A DNA stretch of 64,000 nucleotides from an uncultured Acidobacteriaceae bacterium (lineage in GTDB: Bacteria > Acidobacteriota > Terriglobia > Terriglobales > Acidobacteriaceae), in the NCBI GenBank assembly GCA_903842065.1, contig CAIMKZ010000106.1, forward strand, positions 310,001 through 374,000, in the 5' to 3' direction. The notes under the pieces were generated by a model that was not told where the DNA came from, made no database searches, and saw only the letters and a program-made list of their open reading frames with translations. A program made the translations under genes and the position numbers. This document shows, one piece after another, positions 28,257 to 37,811 of the stretch (positions are counted from its first letter, which is position 1; the number at the start of each line of letters is the position of its first letter).

Positions 28257-29972
28257 TTATTGTTTGTTAACGTCGATGTAATAAAGGCCCGTCGCAACTG
28301 CGAAGTCGTCTTTGGCGAGTGAGGTTTCCATCTCCTGCCACTCCGCTGTCGGGCGGATCGTCTGCCAGTGGTTGGGCGTGCCGACGCGCACCGGCATCGC
28401 GAACCCCGGCTCCTCGGCCTCCCACTTGTAGCGGACCTTGCCCTTGGGCGCGTCGAAGAGGAGTTCGAGGCGGGGGATGCGGGCGTGATGCAGGTACTCG
28501 TTGAAGATTGGTGTCAGATTCATCCCCATGCGCTGGTTGAAGAACCCGATCACATCCTCGGTAAGTATGCTCTTGTACTTATACCGCTGATAGAAGTCGT
28601 GAATCATAGCGAACCACTTCGGGTCGTCGTCGACCACCGAGCGCAGCGTGTTCAGCATCAGCGCGCCCTTGAAGTACTGGTCCTCGGTCGGATCGGCGTT
28701 CACGCCACGCTCGGCCACAATCGGCCGCAGGTTGTAGATCTTTCCCTTGAGGCCGTTGAGATATTTGATCCCGTCGTCCTTGCCCCAGCGGAACTCGACG
28801 TAGAGCTCCTCCATATACGTCGTCCAGCCCTCGTGAATCCACATATCCGCCTGGTCGGCGGCGGTGATCGAGTTGCCAAACCACTCGTGGCCGCTCTCGT
28901 GGATGATGATGAAGTCGAACTTGAGGCTGATGCCGACGCCGGCCCAGTCGCGGCCCGCGTAGCCGTTCTTGAAGCCGTTGCCGTAGGCCACGGCGGTCTG
29001 GTGCTCCATGCCCAGATACGGCACCTCGGCCAGCTTGTAGCCGTCGCGCTTGAAAGGGTACTCGCCAAAGTAGTGCTCGAAGGCGTCGATCATCCCCGGC
29101 GCTTGCGCGAACTGGAGCTTCGCCTTGTCGAGATCCTCGGGCAGCGCGTAGTAGTCCATGGCCAGACCGTTATGGGTCTCGCTCCAGTGCGTGTAATTGC
29201 CGATATTCAGCGCCACGTCATAGTTGTTGATCGGGTAGCTGATGTGCCAGTCCCAGCGCGTGTAGCCGTCACCGAGATCGGTCTTGGCCACAAACTTTCC
29301 GTTCGACACATCGACGAGGCCGTTGGGAACTTCGACACTGAGGTTCATCGTCGCAGGCTCGTCGCGCCACTGGTCCTTGTTCGGCCACCAGATGCTGGCT
29401 CCCGTCCCCTCGCAAGCCGTCGTAACCCAGGGGTGGCCGCTGGTGTCGGTCTTGAAGGTGAACGCGCCGAAGCGGCCCGTCTCCGGCGGATGGCCCGAGT
29501 AGTAAAAGTCGATGGCGTACTCTCGGCCCGCGCGCAACGTCTCCGGGAAGTCGATGAACACGGCACCGGAGTCGCGGGTGTATTTAAGCGCCGTCGAGCC
29601 GAGCAGGATCTTATCTATATCGAGCTTGTCGGTCAGGTCGATCTGGATGCGCTTGCCATCGGCCAGCATCTGGAAGCGGATCGTATTCTTCCCCGAGATA
29701 AACTTCCGCTCTGGATCGACGCGGACGGTGAGATGGTAGCTGAGCAGATGGTTGTTGGCCCGGTAAGGGCCGTACTCGCCGCGCAGAATATCCAGCCGGG
29801 TCGGCACGGGTGCGCCGATGTCGCTGGCCGCGGGAGGCCGCTTCTGCGGTGTGGCGCCGTTGGCCGGCGGAGTTGCCGCCTCCTGCTGTGCCACCCCCGC
29901 GCAGGGCAGCGTTACGATCGCGAGAGCAAGGACCAGCAGATTCCAGTAAGGCACAGCCCGTCGACAGTTCAT
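28257..29972 (-). CDS. M1-family zinc metallopeptidase (aminopeptidase N-like), exported
   Basis: A 571-residue M1 peptidase. Residues 1-28 are a signal peptide. The N-terminal beta-saddle (about 60-245) precedes the catalytic domain with YLGMEHQTAVAYG, a GAMEN-like exopeptidase motif, and HESGHEWFGN, the HExxH zinc site, with the third zinc ligand Glu in HEGWTTYMEELY. A C-terminal Ig-like domain is short and the large helical domain of PepN is missing, as in the shorter bacterial M1 group. It probably trims peptides in the periplasm or outside the cell. ATG at 29972. Confidence 0.9.
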   Translation of the reverse strand: MNCRRAVPYWNLLVLALAIVTLPCAGVAQQEAATPPANGATPQKRPPAASDIGAPVPTRLDILRGEYGPYRANNHLLSYHLTVRVDPERKFISGKNTIRFQMLADGKRIQIDLTDKLDIDKILLGSTALKYTRDSGAVFIDFPETLRAGREYAIDFYYSGHPPETGRFGAFTFKTDTSGHPWVTTACEGTGASIWWPNKDQWRDEPATMNLSVEVPNGLVDVSNGKFVAKTDLGDGYTRWDWHISYPINNYDVALNIGNYTHWSETHNGLAMDYYALPEDLDKAKLQFAQAPGMIDAFEHYFGEYPFKRDGYKLAEVPYLGMEHQTAVAYGNGFKNGYAGRDWAGVGISLKFDFIIIHESGHEWFGNSITAADQADMWIHEGWTTYMEELYVEFRWGKDDGIKYLNGLKGKIYNLRPIVAERGVNADPTEDQYFKGALMLNTLRSVVDDDPKWFAMIHDFYQRYKYKSILTEDVIGFFNQRMGMNLTPIFNEYLHHARIPRLELLFDAPKGKVRYKWEAEEPGFAMPVRVGTPNHWQTIRPTAEWQEMETSLAKDDFAVATGLYYIDVNKQ

Positions 29973-30076
29973 GGCCTATCCATAGTAGTCCTTTGGGGTA
30001 GCCCCTTAGGCCGGGCGCAAAACACCGGCAGTTGAGTCCAGGCTCAACAGTGTAAAGTGAGGTCGGAAGCCAACCC

Positions 30077-30412
30077 ATGCCGGAACCCAACACCTTCACC
30101 CGCCTCGTGCTCACCACGGCCTCCAGCCCAGAGGAAGCCGCCCTGCTCGGCCGCACCCTGGTTGAAGAGGGTCTGGCCGCCTGCGCTAACGTCATCCCCG
30201 GCATCCGCTCCATCTACCGCTGGCAGGGCGCCGTCGAGGATACCCCCGAGGCCCTTCTGCTCATCAAGACCGGCGAGGCCCAACTTGCCGCCCTCGAGGC
30301 CCGTCTCCACCAGCTGCACAGCTATCAGACACCCGAGTTTCTGGTTATCAACCCCGAGTCGGGCAGCCCGGCCTACCTGGCCTGGCTCGGCAACAGCCTC
30401 GGGAAGGGGTAA
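30077..30412 (+). CDS. cutA: Divalent-cation tolerance protein CutA
   Basis: A 111-residue CutA: ferredoxin-like fold forming trimers, linked to copper tolerance though the mechanism is unclear. Family blocks TTASSPEEAALLGRTLVEEGLAACANVIPGIRSIYRWQG and ALLLIKTGEAQLAALEARLHQLHSYQTPEFLVI are clear. The conserved Cys in ACANV is present. ATG at 30077. A short membrane-protein gene follows 43 bases downstream. Confidence 0.95.
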   Translation: MPEPNTFTRLVLTTASSPEEAALLGRTLVEEGLAACANVIPGIRSIYRWQGAVEDTPEALLLIKTGEAQLAALEARLHQLHSYQTPEFLVINPESGSPAYLAWLGNSLGKG

Positions 30413-30455
30413 CGCCCAGCCGGTCCCCCCTGATATCCTTGGAAGGTTCGCCTCT

Positions 30456-30611
30456 ATGATTTGGCTGATGGTGTGCCTCCTCGTGTCGCTCCTGGCGCTG
30501 CTTATTGCGGCCGGAGCGGCAGCGCGTCACATCTGGATACAGCACAAGAGGCTTAAAAGTGAGCCCGCATCGCGTGTCGATTCGGTCCACGAAGGGGATC
30601 ACGAGCAATAG
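30456..30611 (+). CDS. Small single-pass membrane protein, hypothetical
   Basis: A 51-residue product with one N-terminal hydrophobic helix (residues 2-24, WLMVCLLVSLLALLIAAGAA) and a charged tail. The ATG at 30456 is preceded by GGAAGG, a good ribosome binding site, and the gene lies 43 bases after cutA on the same strand. Too short for family assignment. Confidence 0.5.
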   Translation: MIWLMVCLLVSLLALLIAAGAAARHIWIQHKRLKSEPASRVDSVHEGDHEQ

Positions 30612-30793
30612 TGTAACCCTAACTGAATCAGTGATTTTAATAAGGCCGACAAGCAGCTCGGCTGATGGAACCCGTTGCTAATTTCGCCTGCCGGCAGCGT
30701 ACCGGCATTTCCATACGAACCGCTCACGCAGAACCACCGCCAGGGCTTGCTATCATTCGACACCTGAGCCTGTTTTGAAAGGAATTACGCCCC

Positions 30794-31660
30794 GTGACTA
30801 CCCCCGAGACTGAATCCCCCAGCCCTGTGATTGATATCTCGATCGCCCACAGCCCCGACTCCGACGATGCCTTTATGTTCTATGGCCTTGCTACCAACAA
30901 GATCCGGGTTCCGGGCTACCGGTTTTCGCACACCCTCACGGACATCGAGACCCTGAACCGCAAGGCCCAGGACGAGGCCTTCTACGATGTCAGCGCCATC
31001 AGCTTTCACGCCTACCCCTACGTGCAGGATAGCTACACCCTGATGGGCTGTGGCGGAAGCGTCGGCGAGGGCTACGGCCCCATGATCATCTCCAAGTCGA
31101 AGCTGACCACCGACGACCTCAAAAAGATCAAGATCGCTGTCCCCGGCACCATGACCACCGCCTACCTCGCCCTTAAGATCTTCATGCCCGAGATCGAGAC
31201 CGAAGTTGTGCCCTTCGACCAGATCATCCCCGAAGTTCTGGCCGGAAAGTACGAGGCCGGCCTCATCATCCACGAGGGCCAGCTCACCTACTCCACCTCC
31301 GGCCTGGTTAAGATCGTCGATCTCGGCGTCTGGTGGCGTGAGACCACTGGCATGATGCTGCCCCTGGGCGGCAACGCCATCCGCCGCTCGCTCGGAGCCG
31401 AAAAGCACAAGATCATCTCCAAGGCCTTGCGCGACTCCATCCAGCACGCTCTCGACAACCGTGAGGCCGCCCTCGAGTACGCCATGCAGTTTGCCCGGGA
31501 TCTGGACACCAGCCTGGCCAGCCGCTTCGTCTCCATGTACGTCAACGAGCGCACCATCGACTACGGCGCGGACGGGCGCGAGGCCATCCGCAAACTCCTC
31601 GACATGGGCTACAAACAAGGCATCATTCCCATCGCTCCCAAGGTGGACTTCGTCGACTAA
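30794..31660 (+). CDS. mqnD: 1,4-dihydroxy-6-naphthoate synthase (futalosine pathway)
   Basis: MqnD converts cyclic dehypoxanthine futalosine to 1,4-dihydroxy-6-naphthoate for menaquinone. The 288-residue periplasmic-binding-protein-like fold begins with the family motif IAHSPDSDDAFMFYGL and contains YDVSAISFHAYPYV, GCGGSVGEGYGPM, and GLIIHEGQLTYSTSGL with the catalytic His. The start is GTG at 30794 with AAAGGAA upstream. A clear terminator follows, so it is probably monocistronic. Other mqn genes are not in the window. Confidence 0.95.
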   Translation: MTTPETESPSPVIDISIAHSPDSDDAFMFYGLATNKIRVPGYRFSHTLTDIETLNRKAQDEAFYDVSAISFHAYPYVQDSYTLMGCGGSVGEGYGPMIISKSKLTTDDLKKIKIAVPGTMTTAYLALKIFMPEIETEVVPFDQIIPEVLAGKYEAGLIIHEGQLTYSTSGLVKIVDLGVWWRETTGMMLPLGGNAIRRSLGAEKHKIISKALRDSIQHALDNREAALEYAMQFARDLDTSLASRFVSMYVNERTIDYGADGREAIRKLLDMGYKQGIIPIAPKVDFVD

Positions 31661-31707
31661 CCGCTTGCGGCCAACCCGACCGAGCATAATTCAAATTACC
31701 TAAGATA

Positions 31708-31750
31708 CGGCCCACAGGACCCAATGGTCATTGTGGGCCGCTCATTTTTA
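31708..31750 (+). terminator. Intrinsic terminator of mqnD
   Basis: Perfect 9-bp stem CGGCCCACA (31708-31716) / TGTGGGCCG (31732-31740), with a nested GACC/GGTC stem, followed by CTCATTTTTA. Placed about 50 bases after the mqnD stop. Confidence 0.88.
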
Positions 31751-31797
31751 GCCCGCTCTAATCTAAATATTTTCTAACCATTGCCGATCAATCCAGC

Positions 31798-32793
31798 ATG
31801 GTGCCTCTCAGGGTTCACGGCCACAAACCGCTCTCGTTTCTCATCGCATCCGCCGACACCGACCTGCTCGCGCGGGTCGAATCCATCGCCTCGACCTTCA
31901 ACGCCAACGCTGAAGTTGTGCTTTCGGCCCCGGCCGCGCTGGCCGCGCTTACCCGCCCTAATCCCCCCGATCTGGCTGTTCTCGACTCGGATCTGCCGGA
32001 GATAAAGACTGACCAGTTGCTGGCCGCGGCGCGCGCTGATGGCAGCACCTTCCCCATCCTGCTGGCTGACGACCATGTGGCTCCAGAGTGGATGGACCGG
32101 CTGGGCGAGGGCGTCCTCGACGACCTGGTCCCCCGCGGCGCTTCCACCGCCTACTGGGAGATTCGCGTCGACCGCACGCTGCGCACGCGCCGGCTGGAGC
32201 TCGAGCTCGATAGCCTGCGCGAGAAGTCCACGCGCGACGCCAGCCACGACCGGCTGACCGGCACACTGAACCGCGAAGCCATGCTCGCCGCTCTGTTTCG
32301 CGAGACCGACCGCGTACAGCGCAACAGCGGTTCGCTGGCCGTGATTCTCTTCGATGTGGACGACTTCGGCCACTGGAACTCGCGGCTGGGCGTGAACAAC
32401 TGCGACGAGCTGCTCTGCCAGATTTCCGCCCGCGCGGCCCGCCTGCTGCGCAGCTACGACCTGCTGGGCCGAACCGGCAAGGACGAGTTTCTCATCGCGC
32501 TGCCGGGATGCGCTCTGCCCAACGCCAACCAGCTGGCAGAGCGCCTCCAGCAGGAGGTCTTTTCCGCGCCCTACCACATCGGCAACGACACCATCCGCCT
32601 CTCCGCCTGCTTTGGCATCGCGCAGAGCATGGGCCGCTCACCCGTCGTCGTGCTTCGCGAGGCCGAGCAGGCCATGGCCATCGCCCGGCAGTCCGGCCCG
32701 GAGTCCATCCAGTGCTACGGCGCATGCAGCGAGGAGCCGGACCCGGTCACATTCCTCTCCCACACCGCGGGAGAAGAATTGCTGGCCTGGTAG
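31798..32793 (+). CDS. Response regulator with degenerate GGDEF domain
   Basis: A 331-residue two-domain protein. Residues 10-130 are receiver-like with the putative phosphoacceptor Asp63 in LAVLDSDLPE. Residues about 155-310 are GGDEF-like (DASHDRLTGTLNREAML, LFDVDDFGHWNSRLG), but the signature is GKDEF, not GGDEF, so diguanylate cyclase activity is doubtful. It may bind nucleotide or act by protein contact. ATG at 31798. It is convergent with sulP, whose stop lies just 6 bases beyond. Confidence 0.82.
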   Translation: MVPLRVHGHKPLSFLIASADTDLLARVESIASTFNANAEVVLSAPAALAALTRPNPPDLAVLDSDLPEIKTDQLLAAARADGSTFPILLADDHVAPEWMDRLGEGVLDDLVPRGASTAYWEIRVDRTLRTRRLELELDSLREKSTRDASHDRLTGTLNREAMLAALFRETDRVQRNSGSLAVILFDVDDFGHWNSRLGVNNCDELLCQISARAARLLRSYDLLGRTGKDEFLIALPGCALPNANQLAERLQQEVFSAPYHIGNDTIRLSACFGIAQSMGRSPVVVLREAEQAMAIARQSGPESIQCYGACSEEPDPVTFLSHTAGEELLAW

Positions 32794-32799
32794 CGGCAG

Positions 32800-34509
32800 C
32801 TACATCGGGCTGCGCTTCAGGTCCTCGGCCAGATTCTTGCCGACGCCGGAGAACTCGCCCTGCAACTCACGCACGCGCGCCAGCGCCGCCTGAATGTGGG
32901 GGCACATGTTTTCCGGCCCCAGGCGCTCGAGGAACTCCGAGCGCGCCAGCAGCTCCGAGGGTTGTTCGCGCGCCCCGCACAGCAGCAGGACCTTCCCGGC
33001 TTTTTTCAGTCGCTCGCGGAAGCGTTCGAGAGCCAGCAGCCCGGTGGCGTCGAGCGCGGTCATGTTGCGCAGGCGCAGAATCACCACTTCGCCCAGCTGC
33101 CGCATCGATGGTGCGGCCTCATCCAGCTTCTCGGTGGTTCCAAACAGGAACGGCCCGTGAATCCGCAGGATGGTAACGTTCGAGGGGATGTCTTTTTCCT
33201 GAAGGATGTGCGCCCGGCCGTCGCGCAGATATTCGCGCGTCACCGGCGCAACCGTCGTCGTCTCCGCCACTCGATAGATATAGAGGAGCGCCGCAAGCGC
33301 CATGCCCACTCCAACGGCCACGGTGAGATCGGCAAAGACCGTCAGCAGGAATGTCACCAGCCATACGGCGATATCGGTCCCCGACAGGCGAACAATGCGC
33401 CCTATATCGCGCCACTCGCCCATGTTATAGGCCACTACGAACAGCACGGCCGCCAGCGTGGCCAGCGGGATGAACCGCGCCAGAGGCGCGGCGACCAGCA
33501 AGATCACCAGCAGTGTGAACGCGTGCACTATGCCGGCCACCGGGGTCTTTGCGCCGCAGCGGATATTCGTCGCGGTACGCGCGATTGCGCCCGTAGCGGG
33601 AATGCCGCCGAAGAGAGGCGACACGATGTTGGCTACGCCCTGCGCCACCAGTTCCATGTTCGAGTCGTGCTTGTCGCCGCTCATGCCGTCGGCCACCACG
33701 GCCGATAGCAGGCTCTCGACCGCCGCCAGCATGGCCACCGTGAAGGCCGCCGGAAGCAGCGGAAGCATGTCTTCGCCTCGAAACGAGGGCCAGATCAGGT
33801 GCGGAAAGCCCTGCGGTATCCCGCCGAAACGCGTCCCGATGGTTTCAATCGGAAGGTGCAGCAGCGCCGCGCCCACCGTCGTGGCCAGCAGCGCGACGAT
33901 CGAGCCCGGAACCCGCTTCGTCACCCGCGGCCAGAAGATGATGATCGCCAGAGCCGTCAGCGAGACCGCCGCCGTCTGCCAGTTTATCGTCGGCGCGCTC
34001 AGGAACAGGACTTTCAGCCGCCCCGCAAAGTCGCCCGGAACCGTCGGCGTCTTAAGGCCGAAAAAGTCCTTGATCTCAGTCGAAGCGATCAGTATCGCGA
34101 TGCCGTTGGTGAACCCCGTGGTGATCGGCCGGGGAATATATTTCACCGCCGTGCCCAGACCGGTCAGGCCCATCAGCAGCAGCATGAAGCCGGCCAGGAT
34201 GCCCACCATCGCCAGCCCGCCCAGTCCAAACTTGGCCACAATGCCCGCCACGATCACCACAAACGCGCCCGTCGGGCCGCCGATCTGCGTCCGCGAGCCG
34301 CCCAGCGCAGAGATCAGGAAACCGGCCACTACCGACGTATAAAGTCCCGCCTCGGGTGGTACGCCCGATGCGATGCCGAACGCCATCGCCATGGGCAGCG
34401 CAACAAGGCCTACCGTCAATCCGGCGATCAAGTCATGAACAAACTTGTTCACCGAGTAATTTCTCAGACACTCTATCGAACGGGGAGTTCGGAATTCGAT
34501 AACACTCAC
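32800..34509 (-). CDS. SulP-family anion permease with STAS domain
   Basis: A 569-residue SLC26/SulP transporter, probably for sulfate, bicarbonate or a related anion. About 12-14 membrane helices run from residue 25 to 420, with the family motif ALPMAMAFGIASGVPPEAGLYTSVVAGF and GGSRTQIGGPTGAFVVIVAGI. A C-terminal STAS domain (about 445-555) includes ILRIHGPFLFGTTEKL and LRLRNMTALDATGLLALE. The ATG at 34509 is one base from the ArsR gene stop, so the two are co-transcribed. The substrate cannot be read from the sequence. Confidence 0.9.
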   Translation of the reverse strand: MSVIEFRTPRSIECLRNYSVNKFVHDLIAGLTVGLVALPMAMAFGIASGVPPEAGLYTSVVAGFLISALGGSRTQIGGPTGAFVVIVAGIVAKFGLGGLAMVGILAGFMLLLMGLTGLGTAVKYIPRPITTGFTNGIAILIASTEIKDFFGLKTPTVPGDFAGRLKVLFLSAPTINWQTAAVSLTALAIIIFWPRVTKRVPGSIVALLATTVGAALLHLPIETIGTRFGGIPQGFPHLIWPSFRGEDMLPLLPAAFTVAMLAAVESLLSAVVADGMSGDKHDSNMELVAQGVANIVSPLFGGIPATGAIARTATNIRCGAKTPVAGIVHAFTLLVILLVAAPLARFIPLATLAAVLFVVAYNMGEWRDIGRIVRLSGTDIAVWLVTFLLTVFADLTVAVGVGMALAALLYIYRVAETTTVAPVTREYLRDGRAHILQEKDIPSNVTILRIHGPFLFGTTEKLDEAAPSMRQLGEVVILRLRNMTALDATGLLALERFRERLKKAGKVLLLCGAREQPSELLARSEFLERLGPENMCPHIQAALARVRELQGEFSGVGKNLAEDLKRSPM

Positions 34510-34510
34510 T

Positions 34511-34849
34511 CTACTTTGCCTCCACCGGACTCTCGATCTCTTCGAGCAATCCGGTTGTTTTCTTCAGTTGAGCTTGAAGGTACTGCCGCATCAGCTTGAG
34601 TACGTCATTAAGAATAGGGTCGCGAACAGAGTAGAACACCTGGTTGCCGGACTTCCGATTCACCACCATCTGGCGGGCGCGAAGGATGGCCAGATGCTGC
34701 GAGGCGTTCGACTGCTCCAGACCCAGCCGCTCGATCAGCGCTCCGGCCGAGAGCTCTCCCTCGCCAAGCATCTCAAGGATGGCGATACGGGTTGGGTGGG
34801 CCAGAGCCTGGAAGGTGTCGGCTTTGAGTTGGTGCAGCGTGTCAGGCAT
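34511..34849 (-). CDS. ArsR-family transcriptional regulator
   Basis: A 112-residue winged-helix regulator: ALAHPTRIAILEMLGEGELSAGALIERLGLEQSNASQHLAILRARQMVVNRKSGNQVFYSV covers the whole DNA-binding fold. It has no Cys, so the usual metal or thiol switch of ArsR/SmtB relatives is missing; the signal is unknown. It heads the two-gene operon with the SulP transporter. A perfect 16-bp palindrome lies 13 bases before the ATG and is the likely autoregulatory site. Confidence 0.92.
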   Translation of the reverse strand: MPDTLHQLKADTFQALAHPTRIAILEMLGEGELSAGALIERLGLEQSNASQHLAILRARQMVVNRKSGNQVFYSVRDPILNDVLKLMRQYLQAQLKKTTGLLEEIESPVEAK

Positions 34850-34861
34850 ATAAGCATATTA

Positions 34862-34877
34862 GCATATTCGAATATGC
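34862..34877. promoter_or_regulatory. Palindromic operator of the arsR-sulP operon
   Basis: GCATATTCGAATATGC is a perfect 16-bp palindrome 13 bases upstream of the ArsR start codon; another half-site, GCATATT, precedes it. ArsR-type dimers bind 12-2-12-like palindromes of this kind. Confidence 0.75.
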
Positions 34878-34976
34878 GTTTACGAATAGGCCTGTTCCCC
34901 TACTCCCCGGTCTCCTGACAGGAGTAGCGGTGGTCTCCCGTCCCCCGCCACTCTTCGTGCAGCCCCGGATTCCCCA

Positions 34977-35189
34977 ATGTTGACGAACCCAGGACAGTGT
35001 CCAAACTGCTTCCACGATCAATTTCTTCGCTTCTCTCGCAGGCGAGCTTCGGACATTCTGCCCTTCCTTCTGGGGTACTTCCCGGTGCGCTGCCACCTCT
35101 GCATGAAGCGCTTCCTCGCCTGGGGACCGACCGCGCGCAAGGCAGTTCAACGGTCAGAAAAAGACAACAATCTTCCGCCTTCTCAATGA
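34977..35189 (+). CDS. Small zinc-ribbon-like hypothetical protein
   Basis: A 70-residue product with two CxxC knuckles: QCPNCFHDQFLRFSRRR (residues 7-23) and VRCHLCMKRFLAW (about 37-49), separated by a hydrophobic segment DILPFLLGYFP. This CPxC...R-R...YPxRCxxCxxRF layout recurs in short acidobacterial proteins. It is divergent from the arsR-sulP operon. ATG at 34977 has no strong ribosome binding site. Confidence 0.55.
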   Translation: MLTNPGQCPNCFHDQFLRFSRRRASDILPFLLGYFPVRCHLCMKRFLAWGPTARKAVQRSEKDNNLPPSQ

Positions 35190-35235
35190 CTGGCTGAAGC
35201 TATCTGCTGTCTGACTTTCGAAGTACCGCCCGGCA

Positions 35236-37062
35236 CTACTCGGCTTCCCCAATAAACACTCCGTAAGGCCCAAGCTCGATGCGCTCCGGCGTCAGGGGCG
35301 CTACTGCGCCCGGCGACTTCGCCAGCGTCTTAAGCTTCCACTCGCACACCCCAGCGCAGGGAAGCTTCAGGCTCACCGTCTGCGGCTCGGCTGTCACATT
35401 CACGCTCACCAGAACGACAGGCGCGCCCTTGTTCTGCCGCATCCAGCTCAGAACCTTCGTATTGTCCGTATCCAGCATGACGTTGGCGCCCTGGGCAAGA
35501 ACTGGATTGGTCTTCTTCAGCTGAATCAGAGCCTTGTACCACCCCAGCAGCGAGTTCGGGTCGCTCGCCTCGGTCTTCACGTTGATCGTGCTCACAGACG
35601 GCGGAACCGGCAGCCACGGATCTCCGCTCGTAAAGCCGGCCTTCGCTGTTCCCTCCCACTGCATCGGCGTTCGTTCTCCATCCCTGCCCTTGTTCTCCGG
35701 CCAGCCCACCAGACCCACCGGATCCTTCACATCCTCTTTCCGCGTGGGCGGTGTCGTCTTCATCCCGATCTCGTCGCCGTAGTAGAACAGCGCGGCTCCG
35801 CGGCTCATCAACAACACCGTCGCAAGCGCCTTTTGTATATCCACATCGTGCACTCCGTCGCCGTAGCGCATGTCCAGGCGCGGACGGTCGTGGTTGTCAA
35901 ACACCAGCAGCGGAATATTGCTGCCGATCCCGGTCTCGGCATCGGTCAGGTTTTTGCGCAACTGGGCAACGTCCAGCCTGGCCGAGCCCGTCTGCATCTC
36001 CGCGGGCAGCACCTGCAAGTCCATCGGCAGGTGGAACTCCGGCTTGTCGGCGCTTCCATACAGCTGGTTAAGTTCGGCGGCGTTGCGTGCAAACGTCTCG
36101 CCGATCAGCACTCGTGTCCCTGGCCAGGCGTTCGGATTGAAGGTGTCCATCGCGGCGCGCATCTCCTGCATCACCGTATGCACGCCGGGCAGGTTGCGGG
36201 TCTTGGAACTATCCAGCCGCACATCGCCAAAGACATTCAGGATCGGCTTGCCGTCCTTGTCTTTGATCTCGGCCTCGTCGGCCAGGCTGGGATCTTCATA
36301 CAGTGTGCTGATGGCATCGAACCGGAACCCGGCCACGCCCCGATCGAGCCAGAAACGGAGAATGTCTTTGAAGGCCTCGTGTACCTTGGGGTTGTTCCAG
36401 TTCAGGTCCGGCTGCTGAACATAGAAGTTGTGGTAGTAGTACTGACGCGTCGTCTCGTCCCACTGCCATGCCGCGTGGCCGAAGGTGGACTGCCAGTTAT
36501 TCGGCGGCGCACCTTTGTCCGTTGCGGTTTCGCCCTTGCCGTCGCGCCACACATACCAGTCGCGATACGGATTTGTGAGCGACGACCGCGATGCTACAAA
36601 CCACGCGTGCTTGTCAGAGGTATGATTCATCACCATGTCCAGAATCACGCGGATGTGCCGTTTGTTAGCCTCCGCCACCAGACGGTCGAAGTCCGCCAGC
36701 GTACCGTACTGGGGATCGATCGCCCGATAGTCGGAGACGTCGTACCCGAAATCCACCTGCGGCGAGGGATTGATCGGCGTCAGCCAGATCGCGTCCACTC
36801 CAAGCTGCTGCAGATAATCGAGCCGCTCGGTGATGCCGTTCAGATCGCCTATCCCGTCCCCGTTCGAGTCCTGAAAGCTGCGCGGATAGATCTCATAGAT
36901 CACCGCGTTCTTCCACCAGTCCCGCTCGGATGCCGCCGATGCCCCATGCGCGACGGCAGGCTTGGCCCGCTGTGCTGTCTGGGCATAAGACGCCGCCGAG
37001 ATAAGTACCAGCGCCAGAATCCCCGCCACTGTCCGCAAACTAATTCCTGATTGGCCGCGCAT
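35236..37062 (-). CDS. GH13 alpha-glucosidase/amylase family protein, exported
   Basis: A 608-residue glycoside hydrolase family 13 enzyme acting on alpha-glucosidic bonds, of the oligo-1,6-glucosidase/maltase type. Signal peptide at residues 1-28 (ending SYAQT). Then the barrel: WWKNAVIYEIYPRSFQDSNGDGIGDLNG, DMVMNHTSDKH, GVAGFRFDAIS with the nucleophile Asp, VLIGETFARN with the acid/base Glu, and VFDNHDRPRLD with the third Asp. A C-terminal beta domain ends the protein. All catalytic residues are present. ATG at 37062. Confidence 0.93.
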   Translation of the reverse strand: MRGQSGISLRTVAGILALVLISAASYAQTAQRAKPAVAHGASAASERDWWKNAVIYEIYPRSFQDSNGDGIGDLNGITERLDYLQQLGVDAIWLTPINPSPQVDFGYDVSDYRAIDPQYGTLADFDRLVAEANKRHIRVILDMVMNHTSDKHAWFVASRSSLTNPYRDWYVWRDGKGETATDKGAPPNNWQSTFGHAAWQWDETTRQYYYHNFYVQQPDLNWNNPKVHEAFKDILRFWLDRGVAGFRFDAISTLYEDPSLADEAEIKDKDGKPILNVFGDVRLDSSKTRNLPGVHTVMQEMRAAMDTFNPNAWPGTRVLIGETFARNAAELNQLYGSADKPEFHLPMDLQVLPAEMQTGSARLDVAQLRKNLTDAETGIGSNIPLLVFDNHDRPRLDMRYGDGVHDVDIQKALATVLLMSRGAALFYYGDEIGMKTTPPTRKEDVKDPVGLVGWPENKGRDGERTPMQWEGTAKAGFTSGDPWLPVPPSVSTINVKTEASDPNSLLGWYKALIQLKKTNPVLAQGANVMLDTDNTKVLSWMRQNKGAPVVLVSVNVTAEPQTVSLKLPCAGVCEWKLKTLAKSPGAVAPLTPERIELGPYGVFIGEAE

Positions 37063-37811
37063 ATCCGCCTCCTCGCGATCGCAGAAGTCGATCGAACCGC
37101 TGAAAATCGTATCAACGAAAAGCTACCACACCGCCGTGCCCCGCTCCTGCCACACCGGGAGAGAAAGGCAAGCTGAAATCTAGCCCTGGGCGCCAGTTGC
37201 GGCATCCCACTTTCGTGGCATAACGCTCCACTTTCGGCATCTGCTGCCATCTCGCGCCGCCATGAATAATGAAGAAGAAATCACAGAATAGTGATTCAAA
37301 CGAACCATCACCTGTAGTAATTTTTCCTCCCCGGTTTTGCGTTTCGGGGAATTTGCAACAGCGATGCGCCGTAGAATGTTCTCAACGTGGCTGCATGGGC
37401 CCAGATGTGATGCAGGCTCATTGTCGGTTCATAGACTGCGGCGCATTGAATCGATCTCCCCATACCTCCACTCTGCCAGCAGCCTCCGCCTCTATTTTTC
37501 CTTTGGCAGCGTTCTATCTTTTCGGGATGGAAGATGGACGATTGCAAGATCGGGAGTTCAGGCAGTGTCACTGGCTTGATTCATCCGTTGAGCCATTGCT
37601 CCTCTTCCAACTGCCGTAGTAGGCTACATTGCTACCGGGTACGAAGGAAATTGAAAGAGTAAAGTGCGTCTCGGTTGTAGTGTGAAACGTATTCCTATTC
37701 AAGTGCTGACAGTAAATAGACAGGGCCAGCGCAAGAAACTTGAAGTAACACCAAACAACTCGCAAACCTGTAATGGTTTCATTACATCCAACAACATAGG
37801 CACATCAGGCC
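37063..37811. other. Gene-free stretch before the GGDEF-EAL gene
   Basis: About 750 bases of lower GC than the surroundings. Short frames are open but none has a credible start, coding pattern or recognisable product. No strong hairpin or RNA gene was recognised. Confidence 0.5.

Noticed and set aside
28368-30035. 555-codon plus-strand frame opposite the M1 peptidase
   Set aside because: Antisense to a gene with intact HExxH and GAMEN-like motifs; Val/Arg/Leu-rich shadow translation.
37269-37619. 116-codon frame before the GGDEF-EAL gene
   Set aside because: No ribosome binding site, irregular composition and no domain; treated as intergenic.
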